From the NCBI GenBank assembly GCA_025062155.1, contig JANXAM010000004.1, forward strand, positions 5,160-69,159: 64,000 bases of DNA, written 5' to 3'. Of this stretch, positions 26,925-36,004 are shown one piece after another. The stretch is from Gloeomargarita sp. SKYB120 (GTDB lineage: Bacteria > Cyanobacteriota > Cyanobacteriia > Gloeomargaritales > Gloeomargaritaceae). Numbering within the stretch: the first letter of the stretch is position 1; each line of letters starts with the position of its first letter. A program made the position numbers and the translations under genes. The notes below the pieces were generated by a model. It was not told the origin of the DNA and made no database searches. It was given only the letters and a program-made list of their open reading frames with translations.

Positions 26925-28799
26925 TTAACCGTCCACCGCCGGGTGAAAGTAGCGATAGATCTGCTCCGCCAGACGGGGGCCAATGCCCGGCACTCGCGCC
27001 AGTTGTTCCGCCGTCGCCGCCTGGATCATATCCAGCGAATGGAAATAGGCCAAAAGCTGTTGTTGCCGGTGCTGCCCCAAGCCCGGAATCTGCGATAGGG
27101 TGGAATAGCGATACCGCCGCGCCCGTTGTTGCCGGTGGAATTTCACCGCAAACCGGTGGGCCTCATCCCGCAGGCGCCGCAGCAGTTGCATCCCCGGTTG
27201 TTCCGGGTCGGCCACCAGAGGTTCTGAGCGTCCCGGCAGGTAAACTTCCTCGTGCTTTTTCGCCAGGGCAATCACTGTTAATTCCTCACTCCCCGGCCAG
27301 TCTTGCAACACCTGCATCACCGCTGACAATTGCCCTTTGCCCCCATCAATCAGCACTAGATCCGGCCAATCTGGGTCGCCCAGGGTGGGGCGTTCTGGGT
27401 CGTGTCTCCAGGGGGCAAACCGCCGGGAAATCACCTCCGCCAGACTGGCAAAATCGTCGCTGTGGCCAGGGCCAACCTGGGGATTTTTGATGTGGTAGTG
27501 CCGGTAATGTTGTTTTGCCGGTTGCCCCTCAATAAAGACCGCCCGCGACGCCACTACATTTGTCCCCTGCAGGTGGGAAATGTCATAGGCTTCCATGCGG
27601 TGGGGAATATCCGGTAACTGCAACAATTCCGCCAGGTCTGTCAACGCGAATAGATGGGACTCCCGTACCCGCTGCCGCCGTTGCAATTCCAGTTCCGCAT
27701 TGCGCATCACCATTTGGATCAGTTCTGCTTTTTGCAGGCGTTGGGGCGTGTGGATTTTCACCTTACCCTGGCGTTTTTCGCTCAAGAAATGGCTCAACCA
27801 CTCCGCATCCGGCAGCTCATGCTGCACCAGAATCAGTGGCGGAATTTCCACCCCTTCTACATGGGTGTAGTGTTCCTCCAAAACCCGCTGCAAAATGGCG
27901 CCCGGTTCATCCCCTTGTCGCTGGGTAAAAAACCCCAATCGCCCCACTAATCGCCCCGCCCGCATTTGGAACAACTGGATGCAAACATCTCGGTCATCCA
28001 TCGCCAGGGCTACTGCATCCAAAACGGCGTGGTCATCGGGCAAGTTCACCTTGGGTTGTTCCCCCAAACCCTGCAACCGCCGGATTTGGTCCCGCACTTG
28101 GGCCGCCGCTTCAAAGTTCATGGCCTCGGCAAATTGCTGCATCTTCTGGGTGAGTTTTTGAATCAACTCCTCGGTGCGACCTTGGAAAATCATGGCCACC
28201 TGCGCCACCGTTTGCCGGTAGGCCTCTGGGCTGATCAATCTTTGGCACACGCCGGGACACCGACCGATTTGGTAATTCAGGCAGGGGCGGTCGGGGAACA
28301 AGGGTTTTGGGCGTTGGCGCAAGGGAAAGAGCCGGTAAATCAACCCCAGGGTTTGCCGCAGTTGAAACGCATCTACGTAGGGGCCGTAGTACCGGTCTTT
28401 GGGGTTCGTCAAACCGCGTTTGCGACTGATAAAAATGCGCGGGTAATCCTCCGACCAAGTGATGCAGACATAGGGATAGGTTTTATCGTCCTTGAGCAGG
28501 ATGTTGTAGTGGGGCTGGTGTTGCTTGATGAGATTGGCCTCTAGTACCAGCGCTTCCGTCTCGGTGTCGGTGACGATGAACTCAATGTCGGCCACCTGCT
28601 GCACCATCAGGGCAATCCGGGGACTCAAACGCGCATCAGCCCGGAAATAGGACTGCACCCGGCTGCGCAAGCGCTTGGATTTGCCAATGTAGAGGATGTT
28701 GTCCTGCCGGTCCTTGAAAAGATACACCCCCGGCTCCAACGGCAGGTCCGCTAAACGTTGCTGCAGGAGTTCGGGCTGCTGAACTAACGGCAGTTCCAT
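26925..28799 (-). CDS. uvrC: Excinuclease ABC subunit C
   Basis: Nucleotide-excision-repair endonuclease of 624 residues. N-terminal GIY-YIG domain ([21 protein letters not shown]), a UvrB-interacting UVR coiled coil near 205-235 ([20 protein letters not shown]), the RNase H-like catalytic domain ([14 protein letters not shown]) and C-terminal helix-hairpin-helix motifs ([25 protein letters not shown]). The domain set is complete. Transcribed alone on the minus strand. Confidence 0.97.
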   Translation of the reverse strand: MELPLVQQPELLQQRLADLPLEPGVYLFKDRQDNILYIGKSKRLRSRVQSYFRADARLSPRIALMVQQVADIEFIVTDTETEALVLEANLIKQHQPHYNILLKDDKTYPYVCITWSEDYPRIFISRKRGLTNPKDRYYGPYVDAFQLRQTLGLIYRLFPLRQRPKPLFPDRPCLNYQIGRCPGVCQRLISPEAYRQTVAQVAMIFQGRTEELIQKLTQKMQQFAEAMNFEAAAQVRDQIRRLQGLGEQPKVNLPDDHAVLDAVALAMDDRDVCIQLFQMRAGRLVGRLGFFTQRQGDEPGAILQRVLEEHYTHVEGVEIPPLILVQHELPDAEWLSHFLSEKRQGKVKIHTPQRLQKAELIQMVMRNAELELQRRQRVRESHLFALTDLAELLQLPDIPHRMEAYDISHLQGTNVVASRAVFIEGQPAKQHYRHYHIKNPQVGPGHSDDFASLAEVISRRFAPWRHDPERPTLGDPDWPDLVLIDGGKGQLSAVMQVLQDWPGSEELTVIALAKKHEEVYLPGRSEPLVADPEQPGMQLLRRLRDEAHRFAVKFHRQQRARRYRYSTLSQIPGLGQHRQQQLLAYFHSLDMIQAATAEQLARVPGIGPRLAEQIYRYFHPAVDG

Positions 28800-28881
28800 C
28801 CCCAGAAGCCCACTGCATCCGCCTAGGCAAGGATTGTAGCAACCACCAGCGTCAACACTCTCCCGTCTTGCTTAACAAATC

Positions 28882-28897
28882 TTTACATTTCGTTACA
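28882..28897 (+). promoter_or_regulatory. HLR1-type direct repeat (candidate RpaB site)
   Basis: TTTACATTTCGTTACA fits the HLR1 core (G/T)TTACA(T/A)(T/A)NN(G/T)TTACA exactly; the two bases after the second repeat are CC rather than A/T. HLR1 is the known binding site of RpaB, which is encoded in this window. It lies between uvrC (start 28799) and the DUF1830 gene (start 29029) and could act on either. Binding is inferred. Confidence 0.5.
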
Positions 28898-29028
28898 CCA
28901 GGCCGGTCAAGGCCGGCGCTGTCTGGGCTAGCCGGTAAGGGGTGACCTGCGAGGCGAGCGATTCGTAATTCTGATTACAGCGATAGGCAGAAATGAATGC
29001 TAAGGTGGAGCGCGTAGGATGATGTTTT

Positions 29029-29325
29029 ATGAAGCACCAAATGATGAGCCAAATTCTTGATCCCCTGCCGGTGACTGCCACGGATTGCCTTATTTGTTGT
29101 TATGTTAACGCCACCAGTCAGATTCAAGTGGTGCGAATTACGAATATCCCCAATTGGTACTACGAGCGGGTGGTTTTTCCGGGACAACGGTTGATCTTTA
29201 GCGCGCCCAGTGACGCCCATTTACAGGTCCATGCTGGAAGTATGGGGGAGTTGGATGAGGTGATTCCCTGCCGAGATTTACAGCTTTTGGGGAGCGCAAC
29301 GGAAGAGGCGTTGGTGCTGTCCTAA
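29029..29325 (+). CDS. DUF1830 family protein
   Basis: A small cyanobacterial protein of 93-98 residues, MSQILDPLP near the start, then CCYVNATSQIQVVRITNIPN, WYYERVVFPGQRLIFSAP and CRDLQLL, which are the hallmark segments of DUF1830. Cytosolic; function unknown. An AGGA ten bases ahead supports the ATG at 29029, though ATGs at 29041 and 29044 are closer to the usual family start. A candidate HLR1 element lies about 130 nt upstream. Confidence 0.88.
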   Translation: MKHQMMSQILDPLPVTATDCLICCYVNATSQIQVVRITNIPNWYYERVVFPGQRLIFSAPSDAHLQVHAGSMGELDEVIPCRDLQLLGSATEEALVLS

Positions 29326-29387
29326 AACGCTTTGGCTTAGGCCCAGCTAGCGGTTGCACTAGAATAAACAGGTAGTGCAGGTCGTGT

Positions 29388-30863
29388 GTGGGCAAAACAG
29401 CGGCGGGGGGCATGGTCACACTGCCATGGCGTCAGGGAGCGCCAGTAATCCTAGTGGTGGATGATGACCGTTCTGTTCGCGAAATGCTCCAGGGAGAAAT
29501 GGAGCGTGAAGGCTACCGTGCCCTGACTGCCAGCAACGGAGTGGAAGCGCTAGAGGTGTGCCGCAGGACTTTGCCCGATATGGTGTTGCTTGATGCGGTC
29601 ATGCCTCAGATGGATGGGTTTCGTTGCTGCGCTGAAATTCGCCGCTGGCCGGCTTGCGAAAATTTACCGGTGTTGATGATTACCAGCCTGGATGACGAGG
29701 AGTCGGTGGCGGAAGCCTTTGCCGTCGGTGCGACCGACTACATCATCAAACCGGCCAAGCAGATTCACTGGAGTGTGTTGCGCCAGCGGGTACGCCGGTT
29801 GCTCGAGGCCTACGCCGCCATGCAGGAGCTGCAACAGCGCAGTGCCCAGGAGCGGAAGTTGACCCAGATCACAGCCCACATGCGCGGCTCGTTGGAAATG
29901 GACACCATCCTGAAGACGACGGTGGCGGAGGTGCGCGACCTTTTGCAGGTGGAGCAGGTGGCAATTGGCGAGTTCCAGGCCACGGGCGGTTTCCAGTTCA
30001 CGGTGGAATCCACCAACCCTGGTTGGCCGTCGGTGGTCCACAAACCCTTGCCGCTGATGACGCCCCAGACCGATGGCATCGATTGGCTGGTGCAGGTGGC
30101 CGATGGGGAAACAGTGGACACTGATACTTGGTATGGGCAACTGATCCGGCAATGGGGAATGCAGGCATTCCTGGCGGTGCCAGTGGTCGTCGGGGAACGG
30201 CTGTGGGGCCTGTTGACGGCGCACCATTACTCGACCCCCCGTCCCTGGTCTCCTCATGAAGTAAATATGTTGCAGCAGTTGACCATGCAGTTGGCCAGCG
30301 CCCTCCAGCAGTCCCAGTTATACCACCAGTTGCAGGCGGCCAACGGGGAATTGCAACGCCTGGCGGCTTCCGACGGCCTCACTCAGGTCTACAACCGGCG
30401 GCGGTTCGATGAGTATCTGGCGCAACAGTGGCAGCAATTGGCGAGCGAAGGGGCGAGCCTGGCCTTGATCCTGGCGGACATCGACTTCTTTAAACGCTAC
30501 AACGATACCTACGGTCATCTAGCGGGGGACGAATGCCTGCGGCAAGTGGCCCAGACCATTACGCAGGTGGCGAACCGCACAGACAACCTGGTGGCCCGCT
30601 ACGGGGGCGAAGAGTTTGCAGTGGTCCTGCCGCGGGTGCCGCTGGCGCGAGCGGTGACCTTGGCGGAGCAGATACGGGTGGCGGTGGAACAGCTCCGGAT
30701 TCCCCACTCCAATTCAATGGTGCATGAGTGGGTGACCTTGAGCTTGGGGGTGACCTGTATGACCCCGACTGCGGATAACAGTCCGGCGGAACTGGTAGCG
30801 GCGGCGGACCATGCCCTGTACCAGGCGAAACAACAGGGGCGCAACTGTGTGGTTCCCTACTGA
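29388..30863 (+). CDS. Response regulator with GAF and GGDEF domains (diguanylate cyclase)
   Basis: A 491-residue signalling protein. N-terminal receiver domain (about 20-140) with acidic pair DDD at 25-27, phosphoacceptor Asp69 in LLDAVMP and Lys121; a GAF domain (about 165-315); and a C-terminal GGDEF domain with the active GGEEF at 406-410, so it should make cyclic di-GMP. The product-inhibition I-site position reads RTDN rather than RxxD, so feedback inhibition may be lost. Start: GTG 29388 or ATG 29412; the latter is preceded by a G-rich tract. Its TGA overlaps the ATG of sppA (TGATG), so the two are coupled. Confidence 0.93.
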   Translation: MGKTAAGGMVTLPWRQGAPVILVVDDDRSVREMLQGEMEREGYRALTASNGVEALEVCRRTLPDMVLLDAVMPQMDGFRCCAEIRRWPACENLPVLMITSLDDEESVAEAFAVGATDYIIKPAKQIHWSVLRQRVRRLLEAYAAMQELQQRSAQERKLTQITAHMRGSLEMDTILKTTVAEVRDLLQVEQVAIGEFQATGGFQFTVESTNPGWPSVVHKPLPLMTPQTDGIDWLVQVADGETVDTDTWYGQLIRQWGMQAFLAVPVVVGERLWGLLTAHHYSTPRPWSPHEVNMLQQLTMQLASALQQSQLYHQLQAANGELQRLAASDGLTQVYNRRRFDEYLAQQWQQLASEGASLALILADIDFFKRYNDTYGHLAGDECLRQVAQTITQVANRTDNLVARYGGEEFAVVLPRVPLARAVTLAEQIRVAVEQLRIPHSNSMVHEWVTLSLGVTCMTPTADNSPAELVAAADHALYQAKQQGRNCVVPY

Positions 30864-31654
30864 TGGAGGCAACAGTGATGCGTTGGCCTTGGTGGGGACG
30901 ACCTCGATGTGTGGCCAAGGTGGAAATTAGCGGCGTGATCAACGGCGCCCAGCGCCAGCGGGTACTCAACGCGCTGAAGGTGGTGAAAACCCGCCGGTAT
31001 CCCGCTTTGGTGGTGCGCATTGACAGTCCCGGCGGCACGGTTGGGGATTCCCAGGAAATCTACAGCGCCCTGTGCGCCCTGCAACCCCACACCCACATCG
31101 TCGCCAGTTTTGGGAATATCGCTGCGTCGGGGGGAGTTTACGTTGGCATGGGAGCGCCCCACATCGTAGCCAATCCTGGCACGGTGACCGGCAGCATCGG
31201 CGTCATCCTGCGGGGCAACAACCTGGAGGAACTGCTCAAAAAAATCGGCGTGTCCTTCAAAGTGGTCAAATCGGGACCCTACAAGGACATCCTGGCCTTT
31301 GACCGCGAACTGACCCCCGAAGAGCACCAAATCTTGCAGCAACTGATTGACGTTAGCTACCGGCAATTTATTACAACAGTGGCGACAGCGCGGCGGTTGC
31401 CCCTAGAGCGGGTGCAGGAATTTGCCGATGGCCGGATTTTTACCGGTGAGCAGGCTCTAGCGCTGGGGGTGGTGGACCGCTTGGGAACAGAGGAGGATGC
31501 CCGCCGCTGGGCCTGCGAATTAGCCGGTCTAGACCCGGAACGCACACCGATGCGTACCATCCCTGGACGGCCCCGTTCTCCCCTGGCCCGTTTCCGTAAC
31601 CAAGCCTTGCCCTGGGAGTACGTGGGCATTCCCCTGTGGCTCTACAGCCCCTAG
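30863..31654 (+). CDS. sppA: Signal peptide peptidase SppA (S49, short form)
   Basis: A 263-residue S49 peptidase of the single-domain type. The catalytic Ser89 sits in GNIAASGGVYVGMGA and the general-base Lys141 in SGPYKDIL, with the conserved DSPGGTV oxyanion region at 54-60. No clear N-terminal membrane span, unlike many SppA proteins, so it may be a cytosolic or peripheral form. It begins within the stop codon of the cyclase gene upstream (TGATG), indicating translational coupling; a second possible start is MRWPWW five codons on. Confidence 0.9.
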   Translation: MEATVMRWPWWGRPRCVAKVEISGVINGAQRQRVLNALKVVKTRRYPALVVRIDSPGGTVGDSQEIYSALCALQPHTHIVASFGNIAASGGVYVGMGAPHIVANPGTVTGSIGVILRGNNLEELLKKIGVSFKVVKSGPYKDILAFDRELTPEEHQILQQLIDVSYRQFITTVATARRLPLERVQEFADGRIFTGEQALALGVVDRLGTEEDARRWACELAGLDPERTPMRTIPGRPRSPLARFRNQALPWEYVGIPLWLYSP

Positions 31655-31659
31655 CCACG

Positions 31660-31682
31660 AAAAAACCAGCCATGGCGGCTGG
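31660..31682 (-). terminator. Rho-independent-type terminator (minus strand)
   Basis: On the minus strand the order is CCAGCC, a GCCAT loop, GGCTGG, then TTTTTT: a six-base-pair GC-rich stem and a U-tract. It points toward sppA, so it would stop transcripts coming from the methyltransferase gene (stop at 32039) or block antisense reading into sppA. The plus-strand side has no U-tract. Confidence 0.65.
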
Positions 31683-31867
31683 CCCTGACTGCTGTGTTGA
31701 GAGGAGAAAAGATCACAACTGCTGACCTTTGCTCTGTAAACAAATGTAAAGGGCTTGCAGGAGAAACGCAAGTCCTGGATGGATTGGATCCGATAAGCTC
31801 AGGCAATACCCGCATAGTTTGTCAGGGAGGAGAGTCAATAATCCTTTCCGTACTTTGGCTGGTCCAG

Positions 31868-32005
31868 AATATACGCTTCAGTTTGTCAGAAGCGATTTAG
31901 CTAAGCCGCTTCAAAACCAAAGACGGTGCTGTGCCCTACGACCCAAGGGATCAGCTATAGTAGGAAAACCCAAGGCGGGGCTATGCCCTGCGAGGAACAA
32001 CGAGC
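31868..32005 (+). repeat. Mosaic of degenerate MITE fragments
   Basis: This 380-base non-coding gap (31655-32038) contains CGCTTCAGTTTGTCAGAAGC, then TTTAGCTAAGCCGCTTCAAA, AACCAAAGACGGTGCTGTGC, CCTACGACCC, and a second partial core GAAAACCCAAGGCGGGGCTA ending TGCCCTGCGA. These are pieces of the MITE family seen intact at 7343, 7677 and 54242, probably two overlapping old insertions. A further GTTTGTCAGGGAGGAGAG lies near 31818. No gene is supported here. Confidence 0.6.
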
Positions 32006-32038
32006 CTACCCCATAGGTAACGGCCAGGCGCGTTGGCG

Positions 32039-32680
32039 TCACTCCTTCACTTCCTTGAGTAAGTGAGGCGGCACCTTTTCCAGTGGCGGCACCACCCACA
32101 AGTAAATCATTCGCCCGTCCACCTGCTCCACCTTGTCCGGCTGCCATTCCCCCATATCAAAGGCATGGGACACAATCCGCGTCCCCGGTCGCAACCGTAA
32201 CAACTTGTGACGCAAGCGTAAATTCACACTAGGTAATAAATACATTGTAATAACAGTATACTTGCTTAGGTCGGCTTCAAACAGGTTTTGCTGGATGATT
32301 TCGGCGCGGTCGGCCACGCCAGCGGCTTGGATATTCCGGCGACTCTCGGCCACCAACGCCGGGTCAATTTCGATGCCGACAGCTTTCTTCACGCCAAATT
32401 TTTTGACCGCCGTAATCACAATCCGGCCATCGCCGCTGCCTAGGTCCACCAGCACGTCATTGCTGTTGACGTTGGCCAGTTTGAGCATGGCGTCCACCAC
32501 CGGTTGGGGCGTTGGGACGTAGGGAACATCCTTGGCGATGTGTTCTTGGATGACAGGCGCTGGCGTCGCGCTGCGGCGAACGGACTCGGCCTGGAGCGGC
32601 TCCGTCCACCAGGGCAATAGGGCCGCCACCCCCAAACCCACCAGCCAAACGATGGTTTTACGTCCCATATTCACCTCCAC
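32039..32680 (-). CDS. Exported or membrane-anchored SAM-dependent methyltransferase
   Basis: A class I methyltransferase of about 209-213 residues. The SAM-binding motif I is VLVDLGSGDGRIVITAVKKFG followed by the acidic loop VGIEIDP. The N-terminus (MGRKTIVWLVGLGVAALLPW) is a signal peptide or membrane anchor, then YVPTPQPVVDAML, a conserved stretch of this exported methyltransferase group. The preferred start is the Met four codons in. Substrate unknown. An export signal on a SAM enzyme is odd because SAM is cytosolic; a membrane anchor facing inward is more likely (inference). Confidence 0.82.
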   Translation of the reverse strand: MEVNMGRKTIVWLVGLGVAALLPWWTEPLQAESVRRSATPAPVIQEHIAKDVPYVPTPQPVVDAMLKLANVNSNDVLVDLGSGDGRIVITAVKKFGVKKAVGIEIDPALVAESRRNIQAAGVADRAEIIQQNLFEADLSKYTVITMYLLPSVNLRLRHKLLRLRPGTRIVSHAFDMGEWQPDKVEQVDGRMIYLWVVPPLEKVPPHLLKEVKE

Positions 32681-32723
32681 ACGCTCGCCATCCTATGTTA
32701 CGCACAACCGGAACCGGTAGGAT

Positions 32724-34070
32724 TCAGGTCGCCTTAGATAGGAAGCTCAACGGTAGCCCGACCGCCAGTACCGCAATGCCTACCAGCGCCCCCATCCCCG
32801 TGTAGGCCAGGCTGGCGTAGAGCAAATAGCCGCAGGTGGCGCAAAACAGCAGGGGCGTCCAGGGATAGGCGGGTACGCAAAAGGGCCGTGCTTGTTCCGG
32901 TTCTCGCCACCGCAACCCTAGCAACGCCACGCCGGTGAGCAGCATAAACAGCCAGAACACCGGCGCGGTGTAATCCACCATGGTGACAAAGCCTTTGCGT
33001 GTCCAGGTGCCCAAGCCCACCAGCGCCAGACAGATGGCGCCTTGCCAGACCAAGGCACTCACAGGCGCATCCCAGCGGCTGTTCCAAACGCCCAGCCAGC
33101 GCAACGGGGCAAAATCTTGGCCCAGGGCATAGTTGGTGCGAGCACCGGTGATCATCGTCCCCTGAATCGCCCCTAATGCCGACAGGGCAATCACGCCACT
33201 CGTCAGGGCTGCACCTGCTGGGCCAAAGGTCTGGCGCATCAGGTCTGCCGCCACCGCCTGGGATTGGGCTACGCCGGCCAGTCCTAGCCCCCGCAGGTAG
33301 GCCCCGTTGACCAGAAGATACAACACGGTCACCGCCCCAATCCCTCCCAGCAACACCCGAGGCATCGCCTGTTGGACATTGCGGAGTTCCGCCGAGATAT
33401 AGGCCGCTTCGCTCCAGCCGCCATAGGTAAACAGGACAAAGATTAAAGCCAGCCCCAAGTTGAACGTCGGAGTTGGCGCCGCTGTTCCCAACGTTGTCCC
33501 AGTCGCCCGCCAGCCCGCCAGCACCACCAGCAGTAGACTCAGCACCTTAGCCCCGCTTAACCCCGCCTGGAGCCATTTACTGGGGCGCACCCCTAGCAGG
33601 TTGCAGCCGGTCAACAGTACAATCACCGCTGCCGCATACCAGGAGGCGCTGTAGCGCCCCAGCGACCACAACTGCGTGCAATAGTCCCCAAACACAAAGG
33701 CCAGCAGGGCAATCGAACCCGACTGGATCACCGTCATCCGCGCCCAGCCGAACAGAAAGGCCAGCCGCCAGCCAAACATCCGGTCCAGGTAGTGGTAGAT
33801 GCCCCCAGCGTGGGGATAGGCCGCTCCCAATTCGGCCACGCACAGCCCGCCAACCAGGGACAGAACCCCCCCTAGTAGCCAGACGCCCAGGACTTGGGCA
33901 ACGCTGGTCAAGTTGCTGGCCACCCACACCGGCGTCTCAAAAATCCCCACACCCACCACAATCCCAACAATCAGGGCAATCCCATCCCAGGTGGTCAACT
34001 GGGGACGCGGGCCGGCCACTGTCTCTTCTGCCGCAGGGGTCATCGCGCCACCGAAGCTACTTGTTACCAT
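32724..34070 (-). CDS. APC-family amino-acid permease
   Basis: An integral membrane transporter of about 448 residues with some 12 hydrophobic helices, in the amino acid-polyamine-organocation family. It opens with a cytosolic leader and the first helix LTTWDGIALIVGIVVGVGIF (the GxGIF substrate-binding segment) and shows the conserved ELGAAYPHAGGIYHYLDRMFG. Substrate unknown. The frame is open to 34109, overlapping the STAS gene stop by 7 nt; ATG at 34070 or 34043 are more natural starts. Same strand as STAS, cupin, GT61 and egtD genes upstream. Confidence 0.85.
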   Translation of the reverse strand: MVTSSFGGAMTPAAEETVAGPRPQLTTWDGIALIVGIVVGVGIFETPVWVASNLTSVAQVLGVWLLGGVLSLVGGLCVAELGAAYPHAGGIYHYLDRMFGWRLAFLFGWARMTVIQSGSIALLAFVFGDYCTQLWSLGRYSASWYAAAVIVLLTGCNLLGVRPSKWLQAGLSGAKVLSLLLVVLAGWRATGTTLGTAAPTPTFNLGLALIFVLFTYGGWSEAAYISAELRNVQQAMPRVLLGGIGAVTVLYLLVNGAYLRGLGLAGVAQSQAVAADLMRQTFGPAGAALTSGVIALSALGAIQGTMITGARTNYALGQDFAPLRWLGVWNSRWDAPVSALVWQGAICLALVGLGTWTRKGFVTMVDYTAPVFWLFMLLTGVALLGLRWREPEQARPFCVPAYPWTPLLFCATCGYLLYASLAYTGMGALVGIAVLAVGLPLSFLSKAT

Positions 34071-34102
34071 AGGCGAGAAGCTGCCCGCTTGACAAGGCAA
34101 GC

Positions 34103-34477
34103 CTACCAAGACCGGTCGGGGTCCAGCCCCTGTTCAAAATGCTCCCGCTTGGTGTAGATGGGGATGAAGCGGTAGACCGCCACCGTCTCCAGCAGCACCA
34201 GGATTCGGGGTTGAGGAGCCACTAGGGCCATCTGGTTGCCGGTCGCCTGCAACTGCTTACTACAGCTCACCAGGGCGCCCAACCCGCTGCTATCTATAAA
34301 GTCCACCGCGCTCAGGTTCACGCCGACGAGGTAGCCTTGACCATTGCAGCAGGCGAGACACTGGGTTTTGAAGAGTTCCGCCGTTGAGCCATCCAAGCGG
34401 GTCAGGGGAATTTCGACAAACTGGGGAGGGTCACCGAAAGACTCCTGCGTCATCGGCGTAAACAGAACGCGTTCCAT
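34103..34477 (-). CDS. STAS-domain protein (anti-sigma factor antagonist type)
   Basis: A 124-residue STAS domain protein. The phosphorylatable serine motif VDFIDSSGLGALV is intact, so it can act as a SpoIIAA-like switch toward a partner kinase. Start taken at ATG 34477 (MERVLFTP), which has AAGG six bases ahead; an alternative TTG overlaps the cupin stop. No kinase or phosphatase partner is encoded next to it. Its tail runs up to the permease gene. Confidence 0.85.
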   Translation of the reverse strand: MERVLFTPMTQESFGDPPQFVEIPLTRLDGSTAELFKTQCLACCNGQGYLVGVNLSAVDFIDSSGLGALVSCSKQLQATGNQMALVAPQPRILVLLETVAVYRFIPIYTKREHFEQGLDPDRSW

Positions 34478-34499
34478 CGGTTGCCTTGGGACGTGCGAT

Positions 34500-34793
34500 T
34501 CAGTCAAAACGATAGTGCTTGCGTACCGGCTGCGTGATCTTCCAAGTGCATTGCAGACCCTTAGGAAAGACGGCCAAATCCCCAGCTCGCAGGGTCACCG
34601 GTTCACCTTGCGCCGGCGTGACGGTCACCTCCCCCGCCAGGAAATAGCAGGTCTCCTGCGTCTCATAGGTCCAGGGAAACTCCGAAATTCCCTTTTCCCA
34701 AACCGGCCAGCTTTTTACCCCCAAGGCATCCTGCTCCGCCGCCGAAATTTGGCGTTTCACTTGGATGCCCTCCTGCTTGGTCACGCCTTCCAT
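34500..34793 (-). CDS. Cupin protein (DUF861 / cupin_3)
   Basis: A small single-domain cupin, about 97-112 residues, with the family's WPVWEKGISEFPWTYETQETCYFL, AGEVTVTP and LRAGDLAVFPKGLQCTWKI. Typical metal-binding His residues are few (E/T/C in the first motif), as usual for this branch, which is related to ureidoglycine aminohydrolase-like and EutQ cupins. Several starts are possible (TTG 34838, ATG 34823, 34802 or 34793); the purine-rich GGAGGGGGAAGGGGTGGAG upstream supports the later ones. Function unknown. Confidence 0.8.
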   Translation of the reverse strand: MEGVTKQEGIQVKRQISAAEQDALGVKSWPVWEKGISEFPWTYETQETCYFLAGEVTVTPAQGEPVTLRAGDLAVFPKGLQCTWKITQPVRKHYRFD

Positions 34794-34827
34794 GCTGCCC
34801 ATCTCCACCCCTTCCCCCTCCATCTTA

Positions 34828-35994
34828 TCAACTTTCAAAGTGTTCCACGACTTGTGGAAACATCGCCATATCTATCCAGAGGTCTGCATCGTAGTTTTCA
34901 TTCCCGTGCTGGCTATCGGGATACCAGTAGTAGTAATCCCATCCCGCCTGATGGGCCAAAATCCAGTAGCAATCTCGACAGGGCACAGCGGGGAAAATCT
35001 CCAAAACTCGACCCCCCGATTCACCCCAGACGAGATTGGTCAAACCCGCGCCGTGCACACCAATGACATACCTGGCCCCACGGAATAGACCCACTTGCTC
35101 TAAGAAACTCAAATCCTCCAAGCAACAGACCGTATATCCCCGTGACACCAGGTAATCCACGACCTGCGCCTCATTGAGAATGCGCCGGCGTTGGGCCTTC
35201 CGCCGACTGATATAGACCTTGGGATGCGGTTGGAGCGGCGCTTGGCCGTAGGGCAAAAATGACGTTCTCAAACCATCTAAAATCCAGGGGGGAATTTCTC
35301 GGATAAAAGTCGGCACAACCACCAGGGGACTGCGCAATGAGTAGTTAAATTTGGTGGGAATCCTTTTAGCTTGGGGAACCCCCAGAATCTCCAGGGTGAT
35401 CTCCAGTTGTTTCAGCGGTTGATCTACCAGGAAATAGTCAATCTTTGGCCAGACATCGCCCTGTTGCAGCAGGATGAACTTGGGGACGATGTTGATCAAC
35501 CAGTGCCAGTAGTTGGCCCCACCGCTGCCATCGGTCATCACTGCAATGGTATGGTCAACCCACTGAACCGGGGGAAACCGGCGGTGCAGGGCTTCATTGT
35601 GGGCAACGGGGAAGCTGCACTGGCGCGAACTGTCATGGATGACGCGGCCATCGTGGGCGATGACACTCCCCATCGAACGATACGCTCTCAGAATGGTGCC
35701 CTTTGGTACAGTCAGCCAGTAGGTCTCAGGTATCTGCCGATGTGCTCGCTGGGAAAAGCAGGGGTGAATGTCAGTGTGAATGGTGTGCGGTAGCCTGTAA
35801 GTAACTTCATAACCTGGATAACAAACATGGTATTCTAAATCCGGTAATTGCCCGCAATAGTTTTGATAGTATTCCCAACTGGAAGCCCAATACCCTTTCG
35901 CTGGTATGGTTCCTAAAATAGGAGTTGTCCACTTCAACCAGCGGCGATGTATCTTTTCAAAAAGTTCGTATTTGCTGCCTACTGCTGTTGTCAT
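34828..35994 (-). CDS. Glycosyltransferase family 61 (DUF563) protein
   Basis: A 388-residue protein of the GT61 family. Diagnostic are the central NYWHWLINIVPKFILLQ, the basic KVYISRRKAQRRRILNE and the C-terminal ARYVIGVHGAGLTNLVWGE with the invariant HGAGLTN. No signal peptide or membrane helix, so probably cytosolic; it may add a sugar to a cell-surface glycan. Start at ATG 35994, 10 nt after the egtD stop; the frame is open farther but that overlaps egtD. Base composition is somewhat more AT-rich than neighbours near the start, which can mark acquired surface-glycan genes. Confidence 0.85.
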   Translation of the reverse strand: MTTAVGSKYELFEKIHRRWLKWTTPILGTIPAKGYWASSWEYYQNYCGQLPDLEYHVCYPGYEVTYRLPHTIHTDIHPCFSQRAHRQIPETYWLTVPKGTILRAYRSMGSVIAHDGRVIHDSSRQCSFPVAHNEALHRRFPPVQWVDHTIAVMTDGSGGANYWHWLINIVPKFILLQQGDVWPKIDYFLVDQPLKQLEITLEILGVPQAKRIPTKFNYSLRSPLVVVPTFIREIPPWILDGLRTSFLPYGQAPLQPHPKVYISRRKAQRRRILNEAQVVDYLVSRGYTVCCLEDLSFLEQVGLFRGARYVIGVHGAGLTNLVWGESGGRVLEIFPAVPCRDCYWILAHQAGWDYYYWYPDSQHGNENYDADLWIDMAMFPQVVEHFES

Positions 35995-36004
35995 TTGTGC
36001 GTCA

